Counted from the first letter of the stretch, positions 49,856-58,432 are shown. The stretch: DNA of 64,000 nt from Sphingomonas sp. Leaf9 (GCF_001421355.1 NZ_LMKC01000004.1:248001-312000); one strand, 5' to 3'. Translations and numbers: made by a program. The notes: generated from the letters alone by a model not told the origin.

Positions 49856-52111
49856 TCAGCGGATGGTCAGGGTCGCGAAGCCGGCGGTGTCGACGGCACC
49901 GGCCACGTGACCGGCATCGAAGGCATGGGCGACTCCGAACCGGACCGAGGAGTTCGGCGACAGCGCACGGGACCAGCCGAACTCAAGGTCCAGCTCCCGC
50001 GCGTCCGGGGTCAGATCGATGGTGCCGGTCCTGGTCGTCAGCGTGCCGGAGACAAGATCGTACGATACAGGCATCAGCATCATGACGCGGGCGCGCTCGA
50101 CGCGGAGCGGCGATGACAGGCCGAACGTCGCCGTGCCGCCGAACAACCTGTGCGTACCCTCCACCGCGAAGGCGGTGCCGATGACCGGACCGGTGAAGCG
50201 CATCGTGTCCGATCCGCCCTCCACTCTGGTGGTGGCTGCGGTGACGCGTGCGGAGACGGGGATGCCGACGACCATGCGTCGCACCGTAAGCGAGGCCATG
50301 GTGGTCCTCGCCCCACGCTGTCCAACACCGACGTCCTGGCTCATGCCCAGCACGCGACCGTGTTCGGCAAGATCGGAAAGTTCGAAGCCGAAACCGGACG
50401 GCATGGCGAAGGAGGCGGAGCGCAACGATGCCCGTCCGTCGCGCGACGAACCGGACGAGAAGCCGGCGGACCATCCGTTGCCGGACCATGCCGAGGACAT
50501 GCCGACCGGGGCCGCGACGACCGCGCGCAGCGGAGATCCGGCGACGCCGCCGCTACCGCCGACGACGACGTTCGCGCCCAACGTCACCGACTGGCCGGGG
50601 GCGGGCGAGAACGAGAGCATGGCCGGCCGGTTCGGGCGGGCCTGCCGCCAATAGTCGGGAACGGTGGAGGTGAAGCCGAGACGGGCATCGGTGCTCGTGG
50701 AGGCGGACGTCAGCCACAGCGGGTCGATCGGCGCGAGCATGCCGCCGGCCAGCAGCCCGGTGCCGCGCGTGCGGACGCGGGTCGCCCCCGTCATCCGGTA
50801 GTCGCGGCCGTAGCGGTCGAACACGGTCATGCCGCCGACGCTGCGGCCGATCACGGATGCGCCGCCGAACGGTGCCGACATGGTCACCGAGGAGAACTTC
50901 GCCAGCGCCGTCTGCGCAGCGACGAAGGAAGCGGCGGGCGCCTGCGCCTGCATCGCCTGCCCGACGTCGAGCAGTCCCACTCCATAGAGTTGATCGACGC
51001 CGGGGGTTCCGAGATCGGTGGCCGTGTCCAGAAGGATGCGACTGATGGCTTTGCCGCCGAGCTGCGGCCAGTGCTGCTTGAGCAGGGCCGCCGCGCCGGC
51101 GATCGCAGGTGCCGCGAAGCTGTTTCCCGTGACGGTCGTGATGGAGCCGTCCTTGTCCACGACGTCGATGTTCGATGCGACGACCGCGAGCGTGCGATCG
51201 GCCAGCGCGCCGGGGGTGCCGTTGCGGCTGGGGGCCTGCAGGTTCCGGTCGACACGGATGCCGAACAGGAACCAGTCCTTGTTGGTCATGTCGGTGCCGA
51301 CCATGTTCTCGGTGACCTGACCCGCGAAGCTGTCCACGCCGACGTCGTTCGAGACGGATTGCACGAACAGACGGTCGCTGGTCCGCACCAGATCCATCGC
51401 CTTGCGCTGCTCGATGGCAATCTGGCCGCCAGCGAAGCCGTTCAGGCTCATGGTGATGACGAACGCGCCCTTCTCGACCGCGTAGGTGATCGCGGGAGCG
51501 ATCAGCGCCGAGTTCGGACCGCCGCCCTCGGGAACGGGGCCGGACGTCGGACTGACGTTCGACATGTCCGGGCCTGCGATCTTGAGCGCGAGCAGGGTCG
51601 CCTCCGGCGCTACGCCCTGAATGCCCTTGGCGTCACGGGCCGCCAAGGCGACCGATGCGGTCCCGCTGCCGTGACCGTTGTTGTCCTTCAGGTCGTAGCG
51701 GACGATCTCAGCGTCGCAGGTGGCGCAGCGGGCGATCTTCTGGTCGAACGAGGTGCTGTCGGCCGAGATGCGGCCCTTGAATTCGGCCTCGCCGACGTTG
51801 ATGCCGGTGTCGATGACGGCGATCGTCACTCCCTTGCCGGTTATGCCGCGATCATAGGCATAGGCCGCTTTCATGCCGACCACTGCACCCGACGCCCTGT
51901 ACTCCGCCGTATCCGCAGCCGAGGTCGGCGTGGGTGTGGGTGTGGGCACCGGAGTGGGCGTCACCGATGGGGTGGGAGCCGGCGCAGCTCCGCCAGCCGA
52001 GTTGACGCCGCCACCGCCACCGCAAGCGGCGAGCAGCATGGCCGCGGTCACGGAGGCTGAATTCCTGATGATGGCGAGCCGCCTGCTGCGGCATCCGATG
52101 AGTTCACCCAC
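49856..52111 (-). CDS. S8 (subtilisin-like) serine protease, lipoprotein
   Basis: 751 aa. A signal with AAMLLAACGGGGG, then a Pro/Thr linker (PTPSVTPTPVPTPTPT) and the protease domain. Catalytic Asp in AVIDTGIN (~97), His in NNGHGSGTAS (~145) and Ser in TGNSFAAPAIAG (~330). The C-terminal ~300 residues are Gly/Ser-rich and beta-repetitive (ASVIGRSVGGMTVFDRYGRDY, LSFSPAPGQSVTL), ending LEFGWSRALSPNSSVRFGVAHAF, like autotransporter-type S8 proteases. GTG at 52111 is chosen because the upstream frame lacks a signal peptide. Probably cell-surface. Confidence 0.85.
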   Translation of the reverse strand: MGELIGCRSRRLAIIRNSASVTAAMLLAACGGGGGVNSAGGAAPAPTPSVTPTPVPTPTPTPTSAADTAEYRASGAVVGMKAAYAYDRGITGKGVTIAVIDTGINVGEAEFKGRISADSTSFDQKIARCATCDAEIVRYDLKDNNGHGSGTASVALAARDAKGIQGVAPEATLLALKIAGPDMSNVSPTSGPVPEGGGPNSALIAPAITYAVEKGAFVITMSLNGFAGGQIAIEQRKAMDLVRTSDRLFVQSVSNDVGVDSFAGQVTENMVGTDMTNKDWFLFGIRVDRNLQAPSRNGTPGALADRTLAVVASNIDVVDKDGSITTVTGNSFAAPAIAGAAALLKQHWPQLGGKAISRILLDTATDLGTPGVDQLYGVGLLDVGQAMQAQAPAASFVAAQTALAKFSSVTMSAPFGGASVIGRSVGGMTVFDRYGRDYRMTGATRVRTRGTGLLAGGMLAPIDPLWLTSASTSTDARLGFTSTVPDYWRQARPNRPAMLSFSPAPGQSVTLGANVVVGGSGGVAGSPLRAVVAAPVGMSSAWSGNGWSAGFSSGSSRDGRASLRSASFAMPSGFGFELSDLAEHGRVLGMSQDVGVGQRGARTTMASLTVRRMVVGIPVSARVTAATTRVEGGSDTMRFTGPVIGTAFAVEGTHRLFGGTATFGLSSPLRVERARVMMLMPVSYDLVSGTLTTRTGTIDLTPDARELDLEFGWSRALSPNSSVRFGVAHAFDAGHVAGAVDTAGFATLTIR

Positions 52112-52956
52112 GCGCGAGTCCCCGTTCGCGTCGGTGCCGATCGGCTCCTCCAGCCGGCGGCACCGCCCTGTTGCCGAGGCGCGGTGCCGGCCCGTGAGCC
52201 GGAAGTTGAGAACCCGTGACAAGACGAGCGCGGACGTCTTTAAGCCGAAGCCCTGGACATACACGTCCGCCTCCCGGCCGAAACTGGTTCGGGCCGGGCA
52301 TACGGCTACTTGTCATCGGGGTTCTCACGCCCCGGTCCGCCTGCTGGCGAACGGACCTGCAATACGCGGAAGGTGTTAACAGGATCAATCCGCGAAACGT
52401 TCAACCTCGCGTATTCGTGGCGCCTCCCTCTTCCCGTAGTCGATGCACGACCATGACTGCTCCACCTGGGAATGGATCACCCGCTGATCGCAGGGTTATC
52501 GATCATGTGGCAGGGTCCCAACGGGACGAACTCCCGTCCGGTCCATACCAACGAATCCGACCAGGTTCACGTTCACGATGATGGAACCGGGCGCACATCT
52601 AGCCGAAGGCGGTACGGCCGAGGTACGCGAACCCGACTCAACCCGATCCGATGACTTTGTTCTGTTAAGGGTGACATGTACGTCACCCTAGGGCGACATG
52701 CGTGTCACCCCTCTCTTCGGATGCGAGGCGGACGGGTCTCAGCCCTTAGGCGCCGACCTTCGTTGATCCTCTCTGCATAAGCCAAGCGCGTTTCTGCGAC
52801 ATGGTCCAGCGAGTCATTGTCGGACGACCCTGGTCGTGCTCGGACGACGTGATCGCGTCGTCCGCTCCCGTCCTTCCCGAGGAAAATCCTCTTGGGCACT
52901 GGAATGGACGAACTGTGCGGACTGTGATTCCTCGAATACGGCTCTATAGTGAAGTG
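52112..52956. promoter_or_regulatory. Long divergent intergenic region with paired operator-like dyads
   Basis: 845 bases between the S8 protease gene and the 249-aa gene. No supported gene: the frames here are short and poorly biased. It contains the twin dyads listed separately at 52669-52710 and a weak inverted pair AATACGCG...CGCGTATT around 52360-52430. Confidence 0.5.
52669..52710. promoter_or_regulatory. Tandem 20-base palindromes (candidate operator)
   Basis: Two dyads, GGGTGACATGTACGTCACCC at 52669-52688 and GGGCGACATGCGTGTCACCC at 52691-52710, repeat with a 22-base period (two helical turns), joined by TA. Half-site GGGYGAC is paired with GTCACCC. This is the layout of a cooperative operator for a dimeric regulator, ~250 bases upstream of the rightward gene and ~560 from the leftward protease gene. 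The regulator is not identified. Confidence 0.7.
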
Positions 52957-53706
52957 ATGAATACTGGCCCGGAACTGGCGGACACCCTCACGTCCATCGA
53001 GAGCATCAGGACTTATCTCGCGGGCGCCATCGGCGCCGCGTCGCAGGCGCGTTCGGGTGCGCCGGTTCGACTGACCTTCATCGGAGGGGAGTTCAGGAAG
53101 GCGGTGGGCGCGCCCTTCGAGGAACATCTCAACCGTCTAGCGGATGAGAAGCTCGTTTCCCTACCACGGAGCTCCCGTAAGCTGGCCACTTTCGTGAAGG
53201 TCCACTGCAGTGATCTGATCGCACTCGACGAGGATGCCGGCGGCATTCATTTCGTCAGCCCCGCAGCTGCGGAGCAGCACGGAAGGCAGCCGTTACCTGA
53301 GCCGGTGCAGACCACCGCGTCCTTACGGTTCAATCGTGCGGTATGGGCCGCGTTCATCCGCCCCCTCGAAGGCAGGAGACGATTTCTCAATCTCGACAAG
53401 ATCGGTTTCACCGATGCGGCAGAACCGCCCCCAGGTGAGGGCTGGCGGGAAATCGAGGCGCGGTTCGTCCTTGGGCTGCCAGCACGCGCTCCGGTGGACG
53501 GAATAAGGCTACAGAGGAACATAGAGGATTGGGCGACCCACGCCGGTGTACCAGTCTCAACCCTGGTGCTCGAACAGAAGACTCCTACCCGCAAGCGTAC
53601 CCGACTGGACCATCTGCTGGAACTCATAGATCTGCTGCCGACGTCGGTCGCCGCGACGTGGAGCATCCCGGCCAGCGTTCTGATCCATCTGAATGATCGC
53701 GACTAG
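52957..53706 (+). CDS. Protein with possible OST-HTH/LOTUS-like N-terminal domain
   Basis: 249 aa. Residues ~28-95 (VRLTFIGGEFRKAVGAPFEEHLNRLADEKLV...KLATFVKVHCSDLIALDEDAGGIHFVSP) resemble an OST-HTH (LOTUS) winged helix, an RNA/protein-binding domain. The central part has AVWAAFIRPLEGRRRFLNLDK and the C-terminus is helical. The ATG at 52957 is chosen; the longer frame extends into non-coding sequence. Followed 28 bases later by a gene of unknown family on the same strand. The domain call is by pattern only. Confidence 0.6.
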   Translation: MNTGPELADTLTSIESIRTYLAGAIGAASQARSGAPVRLTFIGGEFRKAVGAPFEEHLNRLADEKLVSLPRSSRKLATFVKVHCSDLIALDEDAGGIHFVSPAAAEQHGRQPLPEPVQTTASLRFNRAVWAAFIRPLEGRRRFLNLDKIGFTDAAEPPPGEGWREIEARFVLGLPARAPVDGIRLQRNIEDWATHAGVPVSTLVLEQKTPTRKRTRLDHLLELIDLLPTSVAATWSIPASVLIHLNDRD

Positions 53707-53733
53707 CCGCGGCCATACGGCGAGCCCACGACC

Positions 53734-54681
53734 ATGCTGAGACGACTCTACATCCTCGCCGGTTTCGACGATCGTGACGTTGAGCGCCGCGCATCGACGC
53801 TCCAGAACAGCTATGAAGAAGGGGGCGTACGCGTCCTCGCACGTCCGTATCCTGCCAAGAATCATCTGCGCGACCAGCATCTTCGCGGTTTGATCCGTGA
53901 CGCGAATGACATCATATTCGGGGTCGATGGCGCGACGAACTTCTGCCGCAAGCTCGATCAGCGCTGCTCGCGTCAACCACCGGGTGAGGGACCGCGTGGC
54001 AAGGCATGCGAACCGCATCCTGCCGGTCCTACCGCATGCGCGAGAGCCCGGCCTCAGATGGTCGTGACCGTGTGTGCAGAACATATCGAAGCGGAGGTAT
54101 TCGAAGTTCTGGGACGTGCGACGCTGATGCTGCGGTTACCCGGCCGCGTATTGCCGTCGGATGGGCAGTTGCGCGCCGCTTTTGACGATTTTGATGAGAC
54201 CGTCCGAGCGGTGCTCCTTTCCTCTTCGAACAGGCCCAAGTCGCTCCACGCGCCCCTTATGCCCGATCGCAACTTCCAGAAGCTCGGAGGACATGGGATC
54301 GCCCGTGACGTTCAGGCCGATCCCGCGAAGTTCGATGAGATTGTTAGGGGATATCACGGCGATCTCTACAAGTCCGACTTCAGGAACCCGGAGAAGCGCA
54401 AGCTAAGGGGTGCCTACATGCTAGATGAGGACACCGCGTTTCAGGCCGACCGCCTACACACTAGCGTCCAGACGATCGGACAAGCCAGCCGCATGGACGC
54501 GTTCCACCTCTTCAACGCTCACCACTCGTTCGGAGCCAAGACCGACCCCGGCCTGCACTTCGATGTCATGAACAAGGATGGAGACGGTATTGGACACGTA
54601 CTGCGGGACGTTCTTACCGGTATCGCCGACGGAGGTGACACCAAGCACCTCAACGCCACTCCCTGCGACCGACTGGTATGA
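53734..54681 (+). CDS. Hypothetical protein, 315 aa
   Basis: The C-terminal two-thirds (from ~residue 109) looks well folded: AEHIEAEVFEVLGRATLML, then FDEIVRGYHGDLYKSDFRNPEKR and AFHLFNAHHSFGAKTDPGLHFDV. The N-terminal third competes with a reverse-strand frame (53557-54084) that also looks protein-like, so the true start may be at 53734 or at ATG 54058. No family recognised. Position 28 bases after the previous gene suggests an operon of two. Confidence 0.55.
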   Translation: MLRRLYILAGFDDRDVERRASTLQNSYEEGGVRVLARPYPAKNHLRDQHLRGLIRDANDIIFGVDGATNFCRKLDQRCSRQPPGEGPRGKACEPHPAGPTACARARPQMVVTVCAEHIEAEVFEVLGRATLMLRLPGRVLPSDGQLRAAFDDFDETVRAVLLSSSNRPKSLHAPLMPDRNFQKLGGHGIARDVQADPAKFDEIVRGYHGDLYKSDFRNPEKRKLRGAYMLDEDTAFQADRLHTSVQTIGQASRMDAFHLFNAHHSFGAKTDPGLHFDVMNKDGDGIGHVLRDVLTGIADGGDTKHLNATPCDRLV

Positions 54682-54690
54682 AAACAGTGG

Positions 54691-54708
54691 AGTCCTTCTC
54701 GAAGGACT
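54691..54708 (+). terminator. Hairpin after the 315-aa gene
   Basis: AGTCCTT / AAGGACT stem with a CTCG loop, 10 bases past the stop codon, with no T-run. The ~530-base stretch 54682-55212 holds no supported gene; I see nothing else structured in it. Confidence 0.45.
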
Positions 54709-55212
54709 AAGATGAGCTTCTGAACTGTGCCTGCATGGCGTAGCCCCCGCGGAAACGCCCTATGTGTCGGAATCCCGACTACGACGCTCCACAGGACACC
54801 CACAGACGGCCCGAATCGCAATCCGAACCGACCGAACGTCCACTCTTGTATTCCCTTAGTGGTGGAACAAGCCCCGAAAGTCAATAAGTCGGGAGGATTC
54901 TAATTTTCGGAAGGAAACCGGACTCTCGCCACTTGAATCTGAGAATGCGGTCGACCCCGATCGCCACCACTGAAGCGGGTCGGGTTCATCGTTGCTCACC
55001 TCCAAGACCTGCTCGCAACGGATATGCACATCGCCCCAAGAGCCCTGTGCGCCATGTGGCCGCCCCTTCAGTCATCGTCACCACATTGGGGGTACCATGT
55101 CGTGAACCCATAACATGTAAGTGTCGGGCAGCCTTGAGTGCGCGACGCAGGGGGCCTTGCGGGTGAAGGAGGACGGGGATGATCGGCCTTTGGGCCCGAT
55201 GGAGGACGTGAG

Positions 55213-56013
55213 ATGAAACCCAAGGTCAGGATCGAAGCAACGCGCGGATACCCGCATCTGGTTACTCTGGGAGTGGGGCGGAACATCCGCTGGGCGATCG
55301 ACGTCGCCAATTCGCTGGTCGCCGCCGATGACCGCCGGGCGCATGCCTTCCATGCGCCCGGAGCGATCTCCGCCGACGGACGGCTGACCGACACCGGTCG
55401 ACGCGTGATCATCGATGCGCTCGCACGGAAGGCGCCTACCTCCAAGTCGACGATGTGCATGGTATGGGCGCCCGACGACTGCACCTACTTCATGCCGGAC
55501 GGGACCACCGTGGACGGTCGCACGCCGCCCGAGGGCGAGCCGATCTATCCGGAGGAGTACGAAGCCGTGGCCGCCGCCATCCGCGACGTCCGTTACATCG
55601 TGCTGCCGGACGATTGCGATGTCCCGTACGTCTGCATCCGGCGTATCGATGCCGACCACGTCGAGGTCGCTTCGGGTGCGCGGATGATCCTCGGCCACTT
55701 CGACGAGCTTCCCTTCGAGGGACCCGGCAGCGAACTGCGCCGACATCTGGATGCCTCCGGCTCGCTCGTGCTGCCGGACACGTTCCGGGGAACGCGCCCG
55801 ACCGGCGTAGGTGGGGACGCCACGATGCTCGGACCGGTGCAGCCTGACGGGGGCACCGTGACGATCGTGCTGCCTTGGCCGCAGAAGGTGTTCGAAGCGT
55901 GCGAGACGATCGCCGGCCGGCGACTTCCGGCAGAGATGCTGCAGGCGGCATGGCGCGCCGTGGATCCGCCCGAAAAGGGCATGATGCTGGTCGGCGCGCT
56001 GGAGGCGGCCTGA
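55213..56013 (+). CDS. Hypothetical protein, 266 aa
   Basis: Soluble, acidic, no recognised family. Segments such as MVWAPDDCTYFMPDGTTVDGR, RYIVLPDDCDVPYVCIRRIDADHVEV and GTVTIVLPWPQKVFEACETIAG suggest a mixed alpha/beta fold. Preceded by GAGGACGTGAG near the ATG at 55213. It stands alone between gaps of ~500 and ~210 bases. Confidence 0.65.
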   Translation: MKPKVRIEATRGYPHLVTLGVGRNIRWAIDVANSLVAADDRRAHAFHAPGAISADGRLTDTGRRVIIDALARKAPTSKSTMCMVWAPDDCTYFMPDGTTVDGRTPPEGEPIYPEEYEAVAAAIRDVRYIVLPDDCDVPYVCIRRIDADHVEVASGARMILGHFDELPFEGPGSELRRHLDASGSLVLPDTFRGTRPTGVGGDATMLGPVQPDGGTVTIVLPWPQKVFEACETIAGRRLPAEMLQAAWRAVDPPEKGMMLVGALEAA

Positions 56014-56225
56014 AACCATTCCAGGATTTGGTCGCCGGCAAGACCAAGAAATCGGCAGTTCTCGGCAGTCGATAGCCGAGTACTGCAACGATCGACGGGT
56101 CGATTTGATGGCCCTGAAGATGCTCGGCCCATCGTCCGAAAACCTTCGAGAACGAGGTAGAGATAGGGAGGTGCAGGAAGTCGACGGGAACGATTTGGCA
56201 AGGGAAAATCAGCAATGACATCGGA

Positions 56226-56834
56226 ATGCGTATCCCGATCAAGACCATCGCCTCCGCCGCCGCGGGTGCGGTCGTGAGCTATCATTTCTCGGCCGCTCTC
56301 GACCTGTTCGGTGGGAAAGAACACATCAATGCATTGATGGATTGGCTTCCCGGCGCTTTCTTAACTTTCATCGCCATGAAGTGGGTGCTGGCGATTTCAA
56401 CCTTCGTCTTGGGAATGATATTTGCAGACTGGATGATCCGGCGAACGGTCAAGAGCGAGACCAGGCCGGATTTCTTCACGGGACTCTGGTTGAATCACAA
56501 GAAGCGCATGCTGCTGCTGGGCCTCAAACACCCCAGCTTCGTGCCGTTGGACCTGCGCTACGAACTGCTCACCATGAACGCCGCGCTCATCTCTTCCGGC
56601 ATCGATATGCCCGCTCTGCCGACAACGAACCCTGCCGACCCTCGCATCAGCGAGACGCGCATGTACCTTTCATCGATCGGTTCGCTTCGTCCGGGGCGAC
56701 TTCCCGAGGCAAGAAGAATTGCTCTGGCGATGGTCGAGGCTTTCCCGCCGTCGAACTCCGCGCCACCGGGCATCGTGCGGAGGTTTCGCCAGAAAATCGG
56801 TGGGCTGCTTGGGCGACAATCAGGTCGTCCCTGA
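56226..56834 (+). CDS. Hypothetical membrane protein, 202 aa
   Basis: Two probable transmembrane segments in the first ~80 residues (IASAAAGAVVSYHFSAALDLF and WVLAISTFVLGMIFADWMI), followed by a cytoplasmic basic region (NHKKRMLLLGLKHPSF) and a helical C-terminal part. No family recognised. Such small two-helix proteins can be effectors in defence islands, but nothing here shows that. A hairpin follows. Confidence 0.6.
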   Translation: MRIPIKTIASAAAGAVVSYHFSAALDLFGGKEHINALMDWLPGAFLTFIAMKWVLAISTFVLGMIFADWMIRRTVKSETRPDFFTGLWLNHKKRMLLLGLKHPSFVPLDLRYELLTMNAALISSGIDMPALPTTNPADPRISETRMYLSSIGSLRPGRLPEARRIALAMVEAFPPSNSAPPGIVRRFRQKIGGLLGRQSGRP

Positions 56835-56852
56835 CTTGATCTGATCAACGAT

Positions 56853-56873
56853 GGCGGTTTTTTCAGAACCGCC
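56853..56873 (+). terminator. Hairpin after the membrane protein gene
   Basis: GGCGGTT / AACCGCC stem around TTTTCAG, 19 bases after the stop codon. The rest of the ~290-base gap to the TIR gene holds no supported gene. Confidence 0.5.
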
Positions 56874-57121
56874 ACATAGTCAGAGGGACGTGGACGAAGT
56901 CGCCCGGGGGGGCTGCAGGGCTGACGACTCGATCGGCATCGGACGACGTTGACATGATGAACAGCTAGAACGCCAGGATAAGGCAGTCGTTAACGTCTAC
57001 AGGCCTACCGACCCTACCGTGAGGCCGGCTCCCGTCAGTGGGACCCGAAAAGGGCTCGGGACCGACCGCCTACTCCAGACCCGTCATGGCTTTTCACGTC
57101 ATGCCGGACTACGTTTGATGC

Positions 57122-58105
57122 ATGACCACGGGCTTCATCTCATACACCCACGCCGACAGCGCCCTGAAGGACCAGTTCGTCCGGCATCTCGCCCCGCTTC
57201 GTCGCGAGGGCCTCATCGACATCTGGCACGACGGCATGCTGCGCCCGGGCGAACATCTCGATCCGACTGTGCAGGCCGCGCTGGCGGCATCCGACATCGT
57301 GATACTCCTCGTATCCTCCGACTTCATGAATTCGGAATACTGCTACGAGCAGGAGATGCTGAGGGCGTTCGAACGCCAGCGGGCCGGAACCGTCCGGGTC
57401 GTTCCCGTCATCCTGCGCCCCTGTCAGTGGAAGGGCGTCCCGATCGGCCACGGACAGACCCTTTCGGAGTTCGTGGCGCTGCCCAAGGACGGCAGGCCGG
57501 TCACTCAATGGCCGGATCTCGATGCCGCGTTCGACGATGCCGTCGGAGCGATCCGCGCCATGCTCAAGGCAGATCATGCCGCCGCCGGCACGGGCGACGG
57601 GGGAGTGAAGGCCACAGTTGTCACCCCTCCACCACGTTCGGCGGTGTCCGTCCCTTCCAACCCGCTCGGCATCCCGGTCAAGCCCACCGATCTGGACCGC
57701 GATCGTTTCCTGCGCGCCGGATTCGCTGCGACGGCAGGCCTGTTCGAGCGAAATCTGACGCAACTGAAGGCGTCCGATACTCGGATCGATACCGACTTCG
57801 AGCGCATCGACAGCCGATCGTTCGCCGCGAGCGTCTACCTCGACAGCAAGCGCGTGGGACAGATCGGCATCTGGTACGGCGGAGGAACCTTCGGGAACGC
57901 CCTCTGCCTCAGCTACGATGGCATCTCCAGTAGCCGGAACTCCATGAACGACTGGCTTCCGGTGGAGGACACTCGGGAAGGCCTGGCGTTCAGCGCCCGC
58001 AGTGCCATGTCGCACAGGCACGTGGACGGACCGCTCGATGCGGAGGGTGCCGCCGCGTACTTCTGGGACGGCTTCCTCGACCACGTCCGGGTCCGCATCG
58101 GCTGA
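57122..58105 (+). CDS. TIR domain protein with C-terminal sensor-like domain
   Basis: 327 aa. The N-terminal TIR domain (~1-140) shows GFISYTHADSALKDQF, DIVILLVSSDFMNSEYCYEQEM (E78 a candidate catalytic Glu of the NADase site) and VRVVPVILRPCQW. A Pro-rich linker leads to a C-terminal domain (~190-327) with SFAASVYLDSKRVGQIGIWYGGGTFGNAL, a module seen fused to TIR in other bacteria, of unknown ligand. TIR proteins of this kind deplete NAD or make signalling nucleotides in anti-phage defence. Last gene of the element. Confidence 0.85.
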   Translation: MTTGFISYTHADSALKDQFVRHLAPLRREGLIDIWHDGMLRPGEHLDPTVQAALAASDIVILLVSSDFMNSEYCYEQEMLRAFERQRAGTVRVVPVILRPCQWKGVPIGHGQTLSEFVALPKDGRPVTQWPDLDAAFDDAVGAIRAMLKADHAAAGTGDGGVKATVVTPPPRSAVSVPSNPLGIPVKPTDLDRDRFLRAGFAATAGLFERNLTQLKASDTRIDTDFERIDSRSFAASVYLDSKRVGQIGIWYGGGTFGNALCLSYDGISSSRNSMNDWLPVEDTREGLAFSARSAMSHRHVDGPLDAEGAAAYFWDGFLDHVRVRIG

Positions 58106-58383
58106 ATGTGCCGCCGCCAAGCCGGCGGTGTTGGTGATGCTGCACGACGCGAGCACCTTAGGCAGGAAGCGTCGGGGGCAATTTCAGGTGATCCGTCCGG
58201 CATGGTCTTTGTCGCCGCAGAAGATCGACAATGGCGAATACAGCGGAAACTCGTGTCAGTTAGATCGCAATTCAGCCGCGACACACGATTGCCTGATGAT
58301 TGCTCGGTAATCTGACCAAGCTGGTCGCCACGCAAAACCCGCGGAAATTCGCGCTTTCTGAAGCGCTGATCAGCGCGATACGT
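58106..58383. other. Right terminal region of the element, no gene
   Basis: ~280 bases after the TIR gene. It contains the right 19-base subterminal repeat (58287-58305) and ends at the attachment core. No reading frame here has convincing coding character. Confidence 0.6.
58287..58305 (+). repeat. Right copy of subterminal 19-base repeat
   Basis: GATTGCCTGATGATTGCTC, 17 of 19 identical to 31172-31190 and in the same orientation, ~80 bases inside the right core. Candidate arm-type site. Confidence 0.5.
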
Positions 58384-58432
58384 AGAAGGCGTCCATGTCG
58401 ACATGGATGATCTTGCGGGTGGGGTCCGACAT
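58370..58432 (-). pseudogene. dinB: Stranded original 5' end of dinB
   Basis: From ATG 58432 the reverse strand reads [20 protein letters not shown] and then stops at TGA (58370). [16 protein letters not shown] is the expected native DinB N-terminus; after the attachment core the frame enters element DNA. The native dinB promoter and start thus remain on this side, ~27 kb from the rest of the gene. Confidence 0.88.
58384..58399. repeat. Right attachment core (attR)
   Basis: AGAAGGCGTCCATGTC, identical to 31041-31056. The flanking bases toward the host continue the dinB RKIIHVDM codons. Confidence 0.85.

Larger units (their letters stand above)
31057..58383 (+). mobile_element. Integrative element inserted in the dinB 5' end (~27.3 kb)
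   Basis: Bounded by a 16-base direct repeat, with the tyrosine integrase ~150 bases inside the left end. It interrupts dinB and supplies a new 5' end for it; the old dinB start lies just outside the right end. Gene content: integrase, AlpA-like HTH, recombinase-like protein, primase, then cargo (CBASS, DUF5131/TcmP, HD-HSP90, secreted proteins, S8 protease, unknowns, TIR). It has no conjugation or virion genes. Layout resembles phage satellites or P4-like islands with defence cargo. Confidence 0.85.

Noticed and set aside
50150-52060. 636-aa forward frame across the S8 protease
   Set aside because: Antisense to an S8 protease with an intact catalytic triad. The translation is Arg/Gly/Asp-rich with no domain.
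52669-52710. CRP/FNR-type binding sites
   Set aside because: CRP sites have GTGA-N6-TCAC; here the GTGA and TCAC halves are 8 bases apart, so a standard CRP/FNR site is unlikely.
31057-58383. Complete prophage or conjugative element
   Set aside because: No terminase, portal, capsid, tail, lysis, relaxase or type IV secretion genes can be recognised across the block.
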